Source: VRUG01 sp965372745 (lineage in GTDB: Bacteria > Planctomycetota > Phycisphaerae > Sedimentisphaerales > Anaerobacaceae). From it: a stretch of DNA of 64,000 nucleotides. Shown here one piece after another: positions 41,693 to 50,267 of the stretch (position 1 is the first letter of the stretch; each line of letters starts with the position of its first letter). Under the pieces are notes generated by a model. The model saw nothing but the letters and a program-made list of their open reading frames with translations. It did no database searches and was not told where the DNA came from. The stretch covers positions 70,432-134,431 of the forward strand of contig CBDVDM010000002.1 of NCBI GenBank assembly GCA_965372745.1. Direction: 5' to 3'. The position numbers were made by a program, and so were the translations under genes.

Positions 41693-42637
41693 ATGTCTAC
41701 TCGACGAAAGGAATTTGTTACTCGCTATAAAGGCAATCCAATCCTCACAAAGGATGATATTCCCTATAAGGTCGAGACGGTTCATAATGCAGGTGTAACG
41801 AAATTTGAGGATAAATATATTATGCTGTTTCGTTCGCATCTCGATACCGGCAGGTCAATAATCGGTATCGCAGAAAGTGAGGATGGGTTTAAATTTACAG
41901 CAAGGCCTGAGCCGTTTATGCTGCCGGGCAAAGAGCCGGTGTTTTGCGAATACGAAGAATATGGGGTGGAAGATGCCCGTATAACTGCATTGGAAGGAGC
42001 TTACTATATAACTTACAGTGCATATTCGAGGCATGGTGTTCGAACAGGATTGGCAAAGACAGAAGATTTTCAGTCGATTGAACGAGTGACATTTATAACC
42101 CAGGCAGACTATCGAAATACGGTGATTTTTCCCGAAAAAATCGGTGGAAGATATGTAAAACTTGACCGTCCGCACAGTGACATCAGTCCGTGGTCGATAT
42201 GGATAAGTTACTCGCCTGATTTGCGTTACTGGGGCGATTCAAAGCTTGTTATGAAACCGGTAGCATATCACTGGGATGAGATGAAAATCGGCCCCGGGGC
42301 GCCGCCGATAAAGACAGAAAAAGGATGGCTTAGTATTTATCACGGTGTTTTTCCGACAATGGCCGGCTGTGTGTATCGTTTGGGAGCGGCTTTGCATAAA
42401 TTAGATGACCCTGCTGAGATTTTAGGCGTCGGTGACAGGTGGATATTGCAGCCGGAAGAGCCATGGGAGGTTGTTGGCTATGTGCATAATGTGGTTTTCA
42501 CCTGTGGTGCGGTAGCTGAAGATGACGGGACATTGAAGCTTTACTGGGGAGGTGCAGATAAGGTGATGTGTGCGGGGACAGCTGTGATAGCTGAGCTTGT
42601 TGAGCTTTGCCTTAATGAGAGCAGAGCACCGATGTGA
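41693..42637 (+). CDS. Glycoside hydrolase family 130 protein (mannoside phosphorylase type)
   Basis: A 314-residue five-bladed beta-propeller enzyme of GH130 (PF04041). It has GNPILTKDDIPYKVETVHN near the N-terminus, RSHLDTGRSIIGIAES, the catalytic-acid region EEYGVEDARITALEG, YITYSAYSRHG, KIGPGAPPIKTEKGWL and HGVFPTMAGCVYRLG. Known members phosphorolyse beta-mannosides to mannose-1-phosphate; some are hydrolases. It is cytosolic, without signal peptide. The substrate cannot be told from sequence alone. The two GT4 proteins in the window could act on the same glycan (inference). Confidence 0.88.
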   Translation: MSTRRKEFVTRYKGNPILTKDDIPYKVETVHNAGVTKFEDKYIMLFRSHLDTGRSIIGIAESEDGFKFTARPEPFMLPGKEPVFCEYEEYGVEDARITALEGAYYITYSAYSRHGVRTGLAKTEDFQSIERVTFITQADYRNTVIFPEKIGGRYVKLDRPHSDISPWSIWISYSPDLRYWGDSKLVMKPVAYHWDEMKIGPGAPPIKTEKGWLSIYHGVFPTMAGCVYRLGAALHKLDDPAEILGVGDRWILQPEEPWEVVGYVHNVVFTCGAVAEDDGTLKLYWGGADKVMCAGTAVIAELVELCLNESRAPM

Positions 42638-42666
42638 TTTTTTTGATAAGGAATAACGGATTATCT

Positions 42667-43509
42667 TTACCTTTTGCTCATGAGCAGTGTGATTTTAGCA
42701 AAAGTTTTTTGCGAGAGAGTATTTTTGAGTGTCTTTTTGATTTGGTTCATAGGCGTACGCTGGGTGGTATGGGTGATGATAACGTACTGGTTCTGCATGT
42801 TTTCGAGTAAGGTTGCAAGTTCGTTGATGTGCATATGTCTTCCAGCTTTGGCACGGGTGGTGTGTTCGTCCTCGTAGAAGGTGCATTCCGCAATCAGGAT
42901 TTTGCTTTCAGCGACATATTTCAACTGGCTGAAATCGACAAACTGGGTATCGCCGAGGTAACTTGCTATCGGCAATTCGAGTGGATAGTCAATTTCAACA
43001 CCTTGTTTTTTCAGTTCGACGATTTGCCGGCTGTTAAGTTTTGCGTATTCGGGTTTAATTTTTTTCCGTTTTTCGATTACGCTGTAACCGACTGAGCCTC
43101 TGGTGTGTTTGGTAGGGAACACTCTTGCAAAGAGGTTGGGCTTTATCTGGTATTCATCACCGGGTTTTACACCGATAAGATTGGCGGGTATTTTGTTGCC
43201 GTCGAGTTTCCCCCATGCGTTGATAATTTGTCTTATGGGCGGCAGAAGATTTTCCGGTGCTAAAATGGTGCCGGGTGACTGGCCGCAGAAGTTTCTATGA
43301 GACAGATAATATGCAATGCCGGCGGCGTGGTCCATATGGCCGTGAGTCAGCAGAACGTTTGGTATTGAAATGACCTGGTCGGGAGCCTTGCCTATATCGA
43401 AGCAGACGTCGAGCTGAGGTATGGCGACTACGGTTTCTTCGCCTGCGACCGAATAGCCGATGATTTCAAGGTCATCTATTTTATAGTTTGCCAAATTGTG
43501 GCTTGCCAT
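42667..43509 (-). CDS. MBL-fold hydrolase, ribonuclease Z-like
   Basis: A 280-residue metallo-beta-lactamase fold protein. The zinc motif HGHMDHAAG (LLTHGHMDHAAGIAYYLSHR) is complete, the bridging aspartate is in YLGDTQFVDF, and a late histidine is in VIITHTTQRTP. Length and motif order resemble tRNase Z / ribonuclease Z-like proteins, but the flexible arm of true tRNase Z is not obvious, so a broader MBL hydrolase role is possible. It is convergent with the GH130 gene, 29 bp apart. Confidence 0.75.
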   Translation of the reverse strand: MASHNLANYKIDDLEIIGYSVAGEETVVAIPQLDVCFDIGKAPDQVISIPNVLLTHGHMDHAAGIAYYLSHRNFCGQSPGTILAPENLLPPIRQIINAWGKLDGNKIPANLIGVKPGDEYQIKPNLFARVFPTKHTRGSVGYSVIEKRKKIKPEYAKLNSRQIVELKKQGVEIDYPLELPIASYLGDTQFVDFSQLKYVAESKILIAECTFYEDEHTTRAKAGRHMHINELATLLENMQNQYVIITHTTQRTPMNQIKKTLKNTLSQKTFAKITLLMSKR

Positions 43510-43623
43510 CTGTTTTTCCCTTTATTAAAAAAGCAATGTTAGGTTTGTCAGGCAAATAAGTCAATTTGTTTTTGTGGTATGAACAGCCTGTGTTGGTATA
43601 ATTATAGCTGAAGGGAATATACT

Positions 43624-44340
43624 ATGCCGGATAAGCGTAGACACAGAGGGCCTCACCCAGCGGACAAAAAGCTTTTTACTGAGAATGTAGTTGATAGTTT
43701 AAAAGCAGCGGTTGAGGACTATTCACTGCTTCTTAGCATGGGTTACGCGGAGAAAAGTGCGTTGAAGCTTGTGGGTGACAGGTTTTCGTTTACAGTCAGG
43801 CAGCGATTGGCAATAATGCGCTGCGCCTGTTCGGACGAGCGGTTGGCAATCAGGAAAAAAACACAGATTGGAATTGACGAGATACTAGGCAAGGCAGTTG
43901 CGGTTGACGGGTATAATCTTTTAATAACTGTCGAAGCAGCGATGAGCGGCGGGGTGATTTTTGAAGGCAGAGATGGTTGTTTGAGAGACCTGGCGAGTAT
44001 ACATGGGACATATCGGAAAGTGACTGAGACAATACCAGCGGTCGAGCTTATAGGCGAATTTTTAAAAGAAAAACAGGTGAATGATGTATTGTGGTTTTTG
44101 GATAGCCCGGTTTCAAACAGCGGGCGATTAAAAATGCTGCTAAGTGAATTGGCGGTAAAAAACAAGTGGGGCTGGGAGATTAGGCTGTCGACAAATCCTG
44201 ATACAGAGCTGATGGAAAGTAATCGAGTGGCTGTAAGCAGTGACAGTGTTATTTTAGACCATTGCAAAGAATGGTTTAATCTGGGTCGTGCAATAATCGA
44301 AGAAAAGCTGGAAAACTGCTGGTTAGTTAGTTTAAAATAA
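43624..44340 (+). CDS. DUF434 / DUF5616 domain protein
   Basis: A 238-residue protein. Residues 1-~60 (KRRHRGPHPADKKLF, LLSMGYAEKSALKLVGDRF) match the DUF434 pattern. The rest (VDGYNLLITVEAAMSGGVIF, WFLDSPVSNSGRLK, SSDSVILDHC) is a Rossmann-like DUF5616-type domain with conserved acids, of PIN/NYN-like appearance. Family members occur in archaea and bacteria and have no proven function. It is monocistronic, and a hairpin follows the stop. Confidence 0.75.
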   Translation: MPDKRRHRGPHPADKKLFTENVVDSLKAAVEDYSLLLSMGYAEKSALKLVGDRFSFTVRQRLAIMRCACSDERLAIRKKTQIGIDEILGKAVAVDGYNLLITVEAAMSGGVIFEGRDGCLRDLASIHGTYRKVTETIPAVELIGEFLKEKQVNDVLWFLDSPVSNSGRLKMLLSELAVKNKWGWEIRLSTNPDTELMESNRVAVSSDSVILDHCKEWFNLGRAIIEEKLENCWLVSLK

Positions 44341-44369
44341 TGGTATTCCGATGGTTTTATAAAAAGCAA

Positions 44370-44402
44370 GCCGGCTGAAAGTTGGCAAGACACTCAGCCG
44401 GC
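44370..44402. terminator. Hairpin between convergent genes
   Basis: Perfect 9-bp stem GCCGGCTGA / TCAGCCGGC with a 15-base loop, 30 bp after the DUF434 gene. There is no T-run, so it may be a processing or Rho-linked end rather than an intrinsic terminator. Confidence 0.45.
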
Positions 44403-44434
44403 GGAATTTGCATATACGTCCCCCTCTTCCTTGA

Positions 44435-44450
44435 TAACGTATATACGTTA
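44435..44450. promoter_or_regulatory. Perfect 16-bp palindrome
   Basis: TAACGTATATACGTTA is an exact palindrome, with a half-site-like catatacgt 24 bp to the left. It lies between the 3' ends of two convergent genes, an unusual place for an operator. Confidence 0.4.
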
Positions 44451-44487
44451 CATGTCAGCAATTAAAGCTGTATGGCAAAAGCTCGAT

Positions 44488-44805
44488 TTATTTGAAACCT
44501 GTCTGCCCGGTTTTTCTTTGTTCAAAATGCTCTTTTAGAAGTTCTTTAACTTTCAGGACAGTGTCCTTTGAAATATTGATACCTTTGTGTAAGCCGGCGT
44601 TGAAAGACTGGACGAATTTTTCGGATTTTGTGTCCCTGCCTTTAAAAAGACTGCTTTGTTGGAAGGCTTCAAAGTTAAAATCTGTCTGTTTATTTGGCTT
44701 ATTAAAAGAGTCGCATTTTGGTTCAGGCCCGAAGAAATAGACGGCTGTAGAAAAACCGGATGAATAAACGAGCAATAAAAAGATGAATTTAGATTTCCAA
44801 CCCAT
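44488..44805 (-). CDS. Small exported or membrane-anchored protein
   Basis: A 105-residue protein starting MGWKSKFIFLLLVYSSGFST, a signal peptide or membrane anchor, followed by a helical soluble part (FEAFQQSSLFKGRDTKSEKF, VLKVKELLKEHFEQRK). No family is recognised. The start at ATG 44805 is set by a strong AGGGGG nine bases upstream; the longer frame from 44862 is not needed. It stands alone on its strand. Confidence 0.6.
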   Translation of the reverse strand: MGWKSKFIFLLLVYSSGFSTAVYFFGPEPKCDSFNKPNKQTDFNFEAFQQSSLFKGRDTKSEKFVQSFNAGLHKGINISKDTVLKVKELLKEHFEQRKTGQTGFK

Positions 44806-45018
44806 ATATTTTATCCCCCTGATAACGTGGTTTTTATCGGTCACTTTCCCAGCCGGACTCATTTACCTGTCCACACTCAAAATTTACGTTAAAAACAGGT
44901 CGATGCCAAATTCATAATACACAGAAAAAATATTCTTTTTTCAGTATGTATATAAGCCTTCGATGACTTGTGATGGTTTTATAAGAGATATGTGCTTCGT
45001 TGAAAAGCTGGTAGAGAA

Positions 45019-46140
45019 TTAGCTTAAATTGTCCAGGGCCTGCTTTAAGGTTTTGCAGACAATTGCGACTTTATCTTCAGTTAGAGAATTGTAAAACGGC
45101 AGGGCGATTGTGCTTTTGCAGACAGAGTCTGTGACAGGGAAATCACCTTCTTTGTATCCGAATTTTTCAGCGATGAATGACTGCAGGTGAACAGGGGCAA
45201 AGTAGTTACTTACCTGGACATCCTGCTGGTTCATATAATTTAAGATTTCATTTCTTTGTTGAAAAGAGTACTGTTCAGCAAGGCGTATTACAAAAACAAA
45301 CCAGCTTAAGTCACAGTTATCAGCTTCTTCAGGGACGACAATTCTGTCGTCATCAGCTAACATCTGCTGATAGTAGCCTGCAGCCTGTTTGCGTTTTGCC
45401 TTGATTTCTTCAATCCTTGAAAGCTGAACGATACCAAGGGCACAATTGATGTCACTTAGTCTATAGTTGTATCCGAGTCTTTCATGGCTAAGCCATGTAC
45501 CTGTTTTTGCTCTTCCCTGATTGCGCAGAGACCTGCATACATCTGCAAGGTCGTTGGAATCGGTTAAAATCATGCCGCCTTCACCGGTTGTAATCTGTTT
45601 GTTCGGGTAGAATGCGAATGTGCTCATATCTCCGAAGGTGCCGACTTTTTTACCGTTCAATTCTGAACCTAAGGCCTCGCAGCTGTCCTCGATTATGTGC
45701 AAATTGTGCTTTTCGGCGATTTGGCATATCCGGTCGATACCAACGGGATTTCCGAAGACTTCCACGGGTAAAATTGCCTTTGTTTTTTCAGTGATTTTTT
45801 CTTCGATTTTCCGAGGGTCGATATTCAGACTTATCGGGTCAATATCAACAAAGACCGGTTTGGCACCGGCCATCATTATTGTAGTAGTTGATGCAATAAA
45901 GGTGAAGGGTGTGGTAATGACTTCGTCGCCGGGACCGATATTTAGAGCGAGCATACAAAGGAAAAGGCCGCTTGTGCCGCTGTTGACGGCGATAGCGTGT
46001 TTTCTTCCGATATATTCGGCAAGGGCATGTTCGAACTCAATCATCTTTGGGCCAAGGGCGAGATTCGGAGTTTTGAGAACCTCAATAACAGCCTGTATCT
46101 CTTTTTCAGTAATATCCGGTCTGGACAAAGATATCTTCAT
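45019..46140 (-). CDS. DegT/DnrJ/EryC1/StrS-type sugar aminotransferase
   Basis: A 373-residue PLP-dependent aminotransferase acting on nucleotide-linked keto-sugars for surface glycans. Motifs: NSGTSGLFLCMLALNIGPGD, TTPFTFIASTTTIMMAGAKP, IEDSCEALGSELNGKKVGTF, the PLP lysine in FYPNKQITTGEGGMI, and RLGYNYRLSDINCALG. The start ATG 46140 is preceded by AGGAG; the frame to 46164 is not needed. No other nucleotide-sugar genes are adjacent, so the exact sugar is unknown. Confidence 0.9.
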   Translation of the reverse strand: MKISLSRPDITEKEIQAVIEVLKTPNLALGPKMIEFEHALAEYIGRKHAIAVNSGTSGLFLCMLALNIGPGDEVITTPFTFIASTTTIMMAGAKPVFVDIDPISLNIDPRKIEEKITEKTKAILPVEVFGNPVGIDRICQIAEKHNLHIIEDSCEALGSELNGKKVGTFGDMSTFAFYPNKQITTGEGGMILTDSNDLADVCRSLRNQGRAKTGTWLSHERLGYNYRLSDINCALGIVQLSRIEEIKAKRKQAAGYYQQMLADDDRIVVPEEADNCDLSWFVFVIRLAEQYSFQQRNEILNYMNQQDVQVSNYFAPVHLQSFIAEKFGYKEGDFPVTDSVCKSTIALPFYNSLTEDKVAIVCKTLKQALDNLS

Positions 46141-46438
46141 GAAAGCTCCTGTTACAAAGTTCAAAGTTGAGACTTTAAAAGAACATTATTCTACCGTTTG
46201 CCACCGATAAATCAAAAACATTTTTAAGCTATCAGCGGGTAATTGCGGCATTTTTGGAATTTCAAATCCGGCCATATTTTTCCTGAAACCGAAGGTGCTT
46301 ATGGGACGTATATTTTTAGGGAGGGTGAGTTTTTTAACAGTGAGATGGGAAATAACGTTTTGTGTTAAATAAAGCTGGTTTTAAGGTCGAAAAGTGATTC
46401 AGAACCTGACTATGAACGTATACCTGAAGGGATTTAAA

Positions 46439-47017
46439 ATGGCCAAGGGAAAAAATGTACTGACGACAGGTGATGTTGCCAGAATTTGCAACGTTGCGCC
46501 AAGAACAGTTTCAAAATGGTTCGATAATGGTCAGCTCAAAGGTTACCGCATACCCGGCAGCAAGGACCGTCGCATACCGCGTAGTGAATTGCTTCGTTTT
46601 ATGAAAGAGCACAATATTCCAGAGGCAGGTCTTGAGGCTGACCAAATCCGCGTTCTTATTGTTGGCAGCAATTTGCAGGAGAGTTCGGCTTTGGCAGATA
46701 GTTTAACCGCGAAGGGCAGTTATGAAATCCAAACCGTCCAGAGCGCCTTTGAGGCTGGTGTAAATGTCCTCAGGTTTTCCCCGCATGTGATATTGATAAG
46801 TCTGTTTAGCGAGGCGGTGGATGCAGAGGAGATTTGCAGAAGTGTTCGTAGTGATGAGCAATTGCAGACTATTAAGGTTTTAGCTCTTGCTAATCAGCTT
46901 AATAGCTCTGAAGAGGCGGCGCTGCTGAACAAGGGATTTGACGGCTTAGTATCCAATTCATCCGATGTGTCCGAAGTGATTAAGAGAATCGAAGAGGCAA
47001 CGGCGATAATATATTAG
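46439..47017 (+). CDS. Helix-turn-helix protein with degenerate receiver domain
   Basis: A 192-residue protein. Residues 8-58 are an excisionase/MerR-type winged helix (VLTTGDVARICNVAPRTVSK, GYRIPGSKDRRIPRSELL). Residues ~69-190 are a receiver-like fold, but the phosphoacceptor position is Ser121 (PHVILISLFSEA) and the acidic pocket is missing, so it is a pseudo-receiver and probably not phosphorylated. Such HTH-receiver proteins are common in planctomycetes; targets are unknown. ATG 46439 follows GAAGGG. Confidence 0.8.
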   Translation: MAKGKNVLTTGDVARICNVAPRTVSKWFDNGQLKGYRIPGSKDRRIPRSELLRFMKEHNIPEAGLEADQIRVLIVGSNLQESSALADSLTAKGSYEIQTVQSAFEAGVNVLRFSPHVILISLFSEAVDAEEICRSVRSDEQLQTIKVLALANQLNSSEEAALLNKGFDGLVSNSSDVSEVIKRIEEATAIIY

Positions 47018-47143
47018 CCCCTGCTTTGACGCTGAAATATTTTGTCGAGCATGTCAGGAACTTCTTCCGGTTGACTGCATACCTGATTTCCACAGACTTT
47101 AGAGTTACCTTTTGTTATTGTTGCCCGGTGTGTGCGGGCCAAG

Positions 47144-47986
47144 TTATATTTTAACTTTCAGAATTGGTTTAAAGATTAGTGCAAACACCATTGAGGCGAT
47201 GAAAAAATAGATGAGCCACCAGCCGGTGCCGCTTGTTTTAGAAGGTCTGTCCGGGTAGTCAATGCTGATAGACTGGATGATGGAATCAGATTTCAGAGGT
47301 TTTTCCATTGGGTGGAGCAGGATACTGCCCCAGTTCCAGGAAGGTCTTAGCAGGCTTATACGCATAAAACCCTGGCCGAGGGCAAGTTGTTTCTTTACCT
47401 GCTGCTCGTTGGCATTGAAGATTAGATTGTGCAAACCATTTTCTTTAGCTTTTATTTTCCAGTAAACCTGACGTTTACTGAAGACCCTTACAGGGCCAAC
47501 AGTCACATCGGCTGCTGATGACGGCTGGAGATTTACATTCGGCCAGGGAGAATCTGTCTTACCTGACAACTGTACTGTTACCAGTGCCTCCTGTCCTGAC
47601 ATCAAAGGTTTTGCCTGATACCATAGGCCAAGCTGACTGAGTAATAAAGAAACCGGAACAATCATTACGAGCATAGGTACGAGTGCAAAGATAAGCAAAA
47701 GTATGGCGCCTTTAAAGACCTGGCCTTGAGATTTTAATGTTACGGAGATGCTGTCTTTAAAGAGCTTGAGGGCAAGAGTATTGGCTTTAATGGAGTCTCT
47801 TACCTTACTGATAGCTTTTTGGTTGGAGGTATGTTTGAAGACAAACAGCAGAATTACTCCGGTGACGGCTGATATGATAGTATTGCTGAGCCAGCCGGGA
47901 AGTATTGCGATTATGCCGAACGCATATTTACCCAGGGCGTTGGTTATGACATTTATCCACGTTATAAGCTGGGCGAGAAAATCCAT
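47144..47986 (-). CDS. Membrane protein of the AP-superfamily cluster, unknown function
   Basis: A 280-residue protein with an N-terminal helix pair (IIAILPGWLSNTIISAVTGV), a charged helical stretch (~53-85), two further helices (~95-125), a beta-rich extracytoplasmic domain (~130-250) and a C-terminal helix. The arrangement of a basic helical stretch followed by PMLVMIVPVSLLLSQLGLW recalls TMCO1/DUF106 or Oxa1-like membrane proteins, but I am not sure. Its ATG overlaps the stop of the 61-residue gene upstream (TAATG), so the two are coupled and downstream of the two AP-family genes. Confidence 0.6.
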   Translation of the reverse strand: MDFLAQLITWINVITNALGKYAFGIIAILPGWLSNTIISAVTGVILLFVFKHTSNQKAISKVRDSIKANTLALKLFKDSISVTLKSQGQVFKGAILLLIFALVPMLVMIVPVSLLLSQLGLWYQAKPLMSGQEALVTVQLSGKTDSPWPNVNLQPSSAADVTVGPVRVFSKRQVYWKIKAKENGLHNLIFNANEQQVKKQLALGQGFMRISLLRPSWNWGSILLHPMEKPLKSDSIIQSISIDYPDRPSKTSGTGWWLIYFFIASMVFALIFKPILKVKI

Positions 47987-48171
47987 TACTCTATATATCC
48001 CAATCCTCTTAACTGGTCAGAGACTTTTTCATCATTGCTTGAAGATTCATGTTTCGCAACTTCAGATTCGATGATATGAGTGATGAATTCATCGATGCTG
48101 CTGTAGCCGGCGGTATCAGCGGCTGTTTTTGCCCTGTCATAAAGATTCGAATCTATTTTTATTTTTGCCAT
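47986..48171 (-). CDS. 61-residue ribbon-helix-helix-like small protein
   Basis: It starts MAKIKIDSNLYDRAKTAADT, a strand followed by helices as in ribbon-helix-helix proteins (EFITHIIESEVAK is the second helix), and ends in DQLRGLGYIE. The -L-x-x-LGYI ending is also seen at the ends of the CysD (KLRSLGYM) and DUF2061 (KLKELGYISGD) proteins of this cluster. It lies 22 bp after the AP-family gene and overlaps the next gene by one base. DNA binding is possible; alternatively it is an accessory subunit. Confidence 0.65.
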   Translation of the reverse strand: MAKIKIDSNLYDRAKTAADTAGYSSIDEFITHIIESEVAKHESSSNDEKVSDQLRGLGYIE

Positions 48172-48193
48172 GCTTTGCTTCCTTAAATTGTCT

Positions 48194-50230
48194 TTACGTT
48201 TTGAAAATGTTTTCACCTTCCATAGAAGATGGGATTTCAAGTCCGAATTCATTAAGTATCGATGGTGCGATGTCCACCAGCGACGGGTTTTTGGCCTTGA
48301 CAGGTTTGTTGCTGAAAACAACTCCCGGTACTTCCGAGACATCTGCACAGTGGTCGGCGCTCCATGCAGAATCATTATCGAATAGTATCTCTTTTGCCAT
48401 ATCGCCAAGGCAGGTATCCCACGAGGCGCGGTAATTGCGGCTGTAACCGACGATTAAATCGGGCGCAAAGTATGTTTCATTGCCGGCATAAACCTTATCC
48501 GAACGGTGCACTTTTCTGATAACCCTTTTACCGTTGGTATCGGTAACAGCCTGTAGTTTTGAAATTAGTTCTTCAAGTAACTGTTCACGTTCGCTGCCCG
48601 GTTCGACGATACCATAGCGTTCACGTCCTCTTAGGTTAAGATACAGACCATTGATACCCAGCCCGTATGCTTTTGTTTTTGACCAGTCTACATCTGTCAT
48701 AAGTGAGGTGCTCTCAGCAGGGCCGATATAGCCGTTTTGCTTTAGCCATGTGTTTAGATTGAATTGTCTCTTGAAATTGCAAAAGCCGTGATCGCTCATA
48801 ACAATAACTGTTGCCTTGCTGCCGTAGCGATTTAAAATGTCCCCGATAACAGAATCAATTTTGCGATAGATACCCTTTAAGTGGTTGAAATATTTTTTTG
48901 CATCTTCGGCAGAGCGCACAGGGTGTTTTTCATCGGAATCCCACCAGTACATATGTGCCTGCAGGTCGGTGCTTGAAAAGTAGAAGAACAACAGGCCGTC
49001 TTCATAATTTTCAAGTGCATAATCCAGAAGATTAAGTCGTTCCTGCAAAACCATATTGGCTTGTTCTGCAAATTCGTGGTCACTAAAGAGTTTGTTGGAT
49101 AGTGCCTTATGGTCTTCCTGAAATCCTGTGGTGTAGAACAGACCTAATTTGTCGGAGATTTTTTCAATAAAATCCTTCGGCTCTGTCAGTTTAATTGCAG
49201 GTTCAGAAGGGTCCGCATTGATTGCAGAGACATACAATCTAAGGTTCGGGGCGAACTGCTGGAGATAAAATCGGCAGATTCCGCTGACATTTTTGTCCGG
49301 CATAAAAGCAGGGGTTGACAATTCAAAGTCCAGCTTAATCCATTGACTCCATTGACCCTGCTTGAGTAGTATTTTGTGTTTCTGGATTTCAATCATTACA
49401 GCTTTGCTTTGTCTGTCGCGATGAACGGCAAAATCTATCGTGGTTTGAACCGGTTTTTTAAGCAGGGTATTTGTTGGCCCGATTAAGGTTGCGGTGGCGG
49501 TTTCATTTTCAAAAAAGAGCATTGATTCTCTGCCGCCGCCTTTTTCTCTTGGACGGACCGGGCCGTCTTCGGCGAAGTGCTGGTATGTGCCGTATGTCCC
49601 GAGCAGGTCGGGAGTTCCCATTCCTGACAGGCACCTGTGATAACCATATTCAGACGGACTTGCCGGATAGTTTGACGGCAGGTCGTAAAAGGTTGAATAA
49701 ATCTTTGCTTTGTCCAGATAATCCCAGAATGGTATTCCTTTACGGCGTAGGACAGTTTGGGCGGGTTCGTGGTTGAAAGGCCAGAAATCCAGTTGGATTT
49801 TGTGTTCGCCAATTTCCCAGTAGCCTGAACCTGCGACGGTTTCGGCGGCAGCGTAAAATGGCGCAATCTGCTTTTCCGGATTTCTATGGATAAAATCAAA
49901 GATGCCGTGACTTCCTGGCCCGGCGCCATTGATAAAATTTGCCCATGCCACGGGGCTTTGTGGTGGTATGCTGGTGCCGAGAACTGAGAAACCGCCCGAT
50001 TGTCGCAACTTGTTTAAATTGGGCAGATGCCCAGCCTGCATCATTCTGGAGCAAAGGATGGGGTCCATGCCGTCGACGCCGATGACAATGACCTTTTTGC
50101 CCATGCCGGCTCTGATTTTTTTGCCGGCGTAAAGCGGATTGACACTGATACCGGTGGTAACAGCGGCAGCGGCGATAGTTGATTGTTTCAGGAATTCACG
50201 GCGATTTATTTTTTTGTTATTAGAAGCCAT
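48194..50230 (-). CDS. Alkaline-phosphatase-superfamily phosphodiesterase-like protein, Tat-exported
   Basis: A 678-residue protein. It starts with a twin-arginine signal (NRREFLKQSTIAAAAVTTG), so it is exported folded. The type I phosphodiesterase / nucleotide pyrophosphatase fold (PF01663) is shown by VIGVDGMDPILCSRM (first metal Asp), SPVAWANFINGAGPGSHGIF (nucleophile region), DLQAHMYWWDSDEKHP and VMSDHGFCNFKRQFN (metal Asp-His). Substrates in this group include phosphodiesters, phospholipids and sulfate esters, and cannot be chosen here. It lies downstream of a second AP-family gene; the ATG at 50230 has GGTGAAG upstream. Confidence 0.82.
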   Translation of the reverse strand: MASNNKKINRREFLKQSTIAAAAVTTGISVNPLYAGKKIRAGMGKKVIVIGVDGMDPILCSRMMQAGHLPNLNKLRQSGGFSVLGTSIPPQSPVAWANFINGAGPGSHGIFDFIHRNPEKQIAPFYAAAETVAGSGYWEIGEHKIQLDFWPFNHEPAQTVLRRKGIPFWDYLDKAKIYSTFYDLPSNYPASPSEYGYHRCLSGMGTPDLLGTYGTYQHFAEDGPVRPREKGGGRESMLFFENETATATLIGPTNTLLKKPVQTTIDFAVHRDRQSKAVMIEIQKHKILLKQGQWSQWIKLDFELSTPAFMPDKNVSGICRFYLQQFAPNLRLYVSAINADPSEPAIKLTEPKDFIEKISDKLGLFYTTGFQEDHKALSNKLFSDHEFAEQANMVLQERLNLLDYALENYEDGLLFFYFSSTDLQAHMYWWDSDEKHPVRSAEDAKKYFNHLKGIYRKIDSVIGDILNRYGSKATVIVMSDHGFCNFKRQFNLNTWLKQNGYIGPAESTSLMTDVDWSKTKAYGLGINGLYLNLRGRERYGIVEPGSEREQLLEELISKLQAVTDTNGKRVIRKVHRSDKVYAGNETYFAPDLIVGYSRNYRASWDTCLGDMAKEILFDNDSAWSADHCADVSEVPGVVFSNKPVKAKNPSLVDIAPSILNEFGLEIPSSMEGENIFKT

Positions 50231-50267
50231 TGTCTTCACCATTATTTAACATGATACATTATCAATT

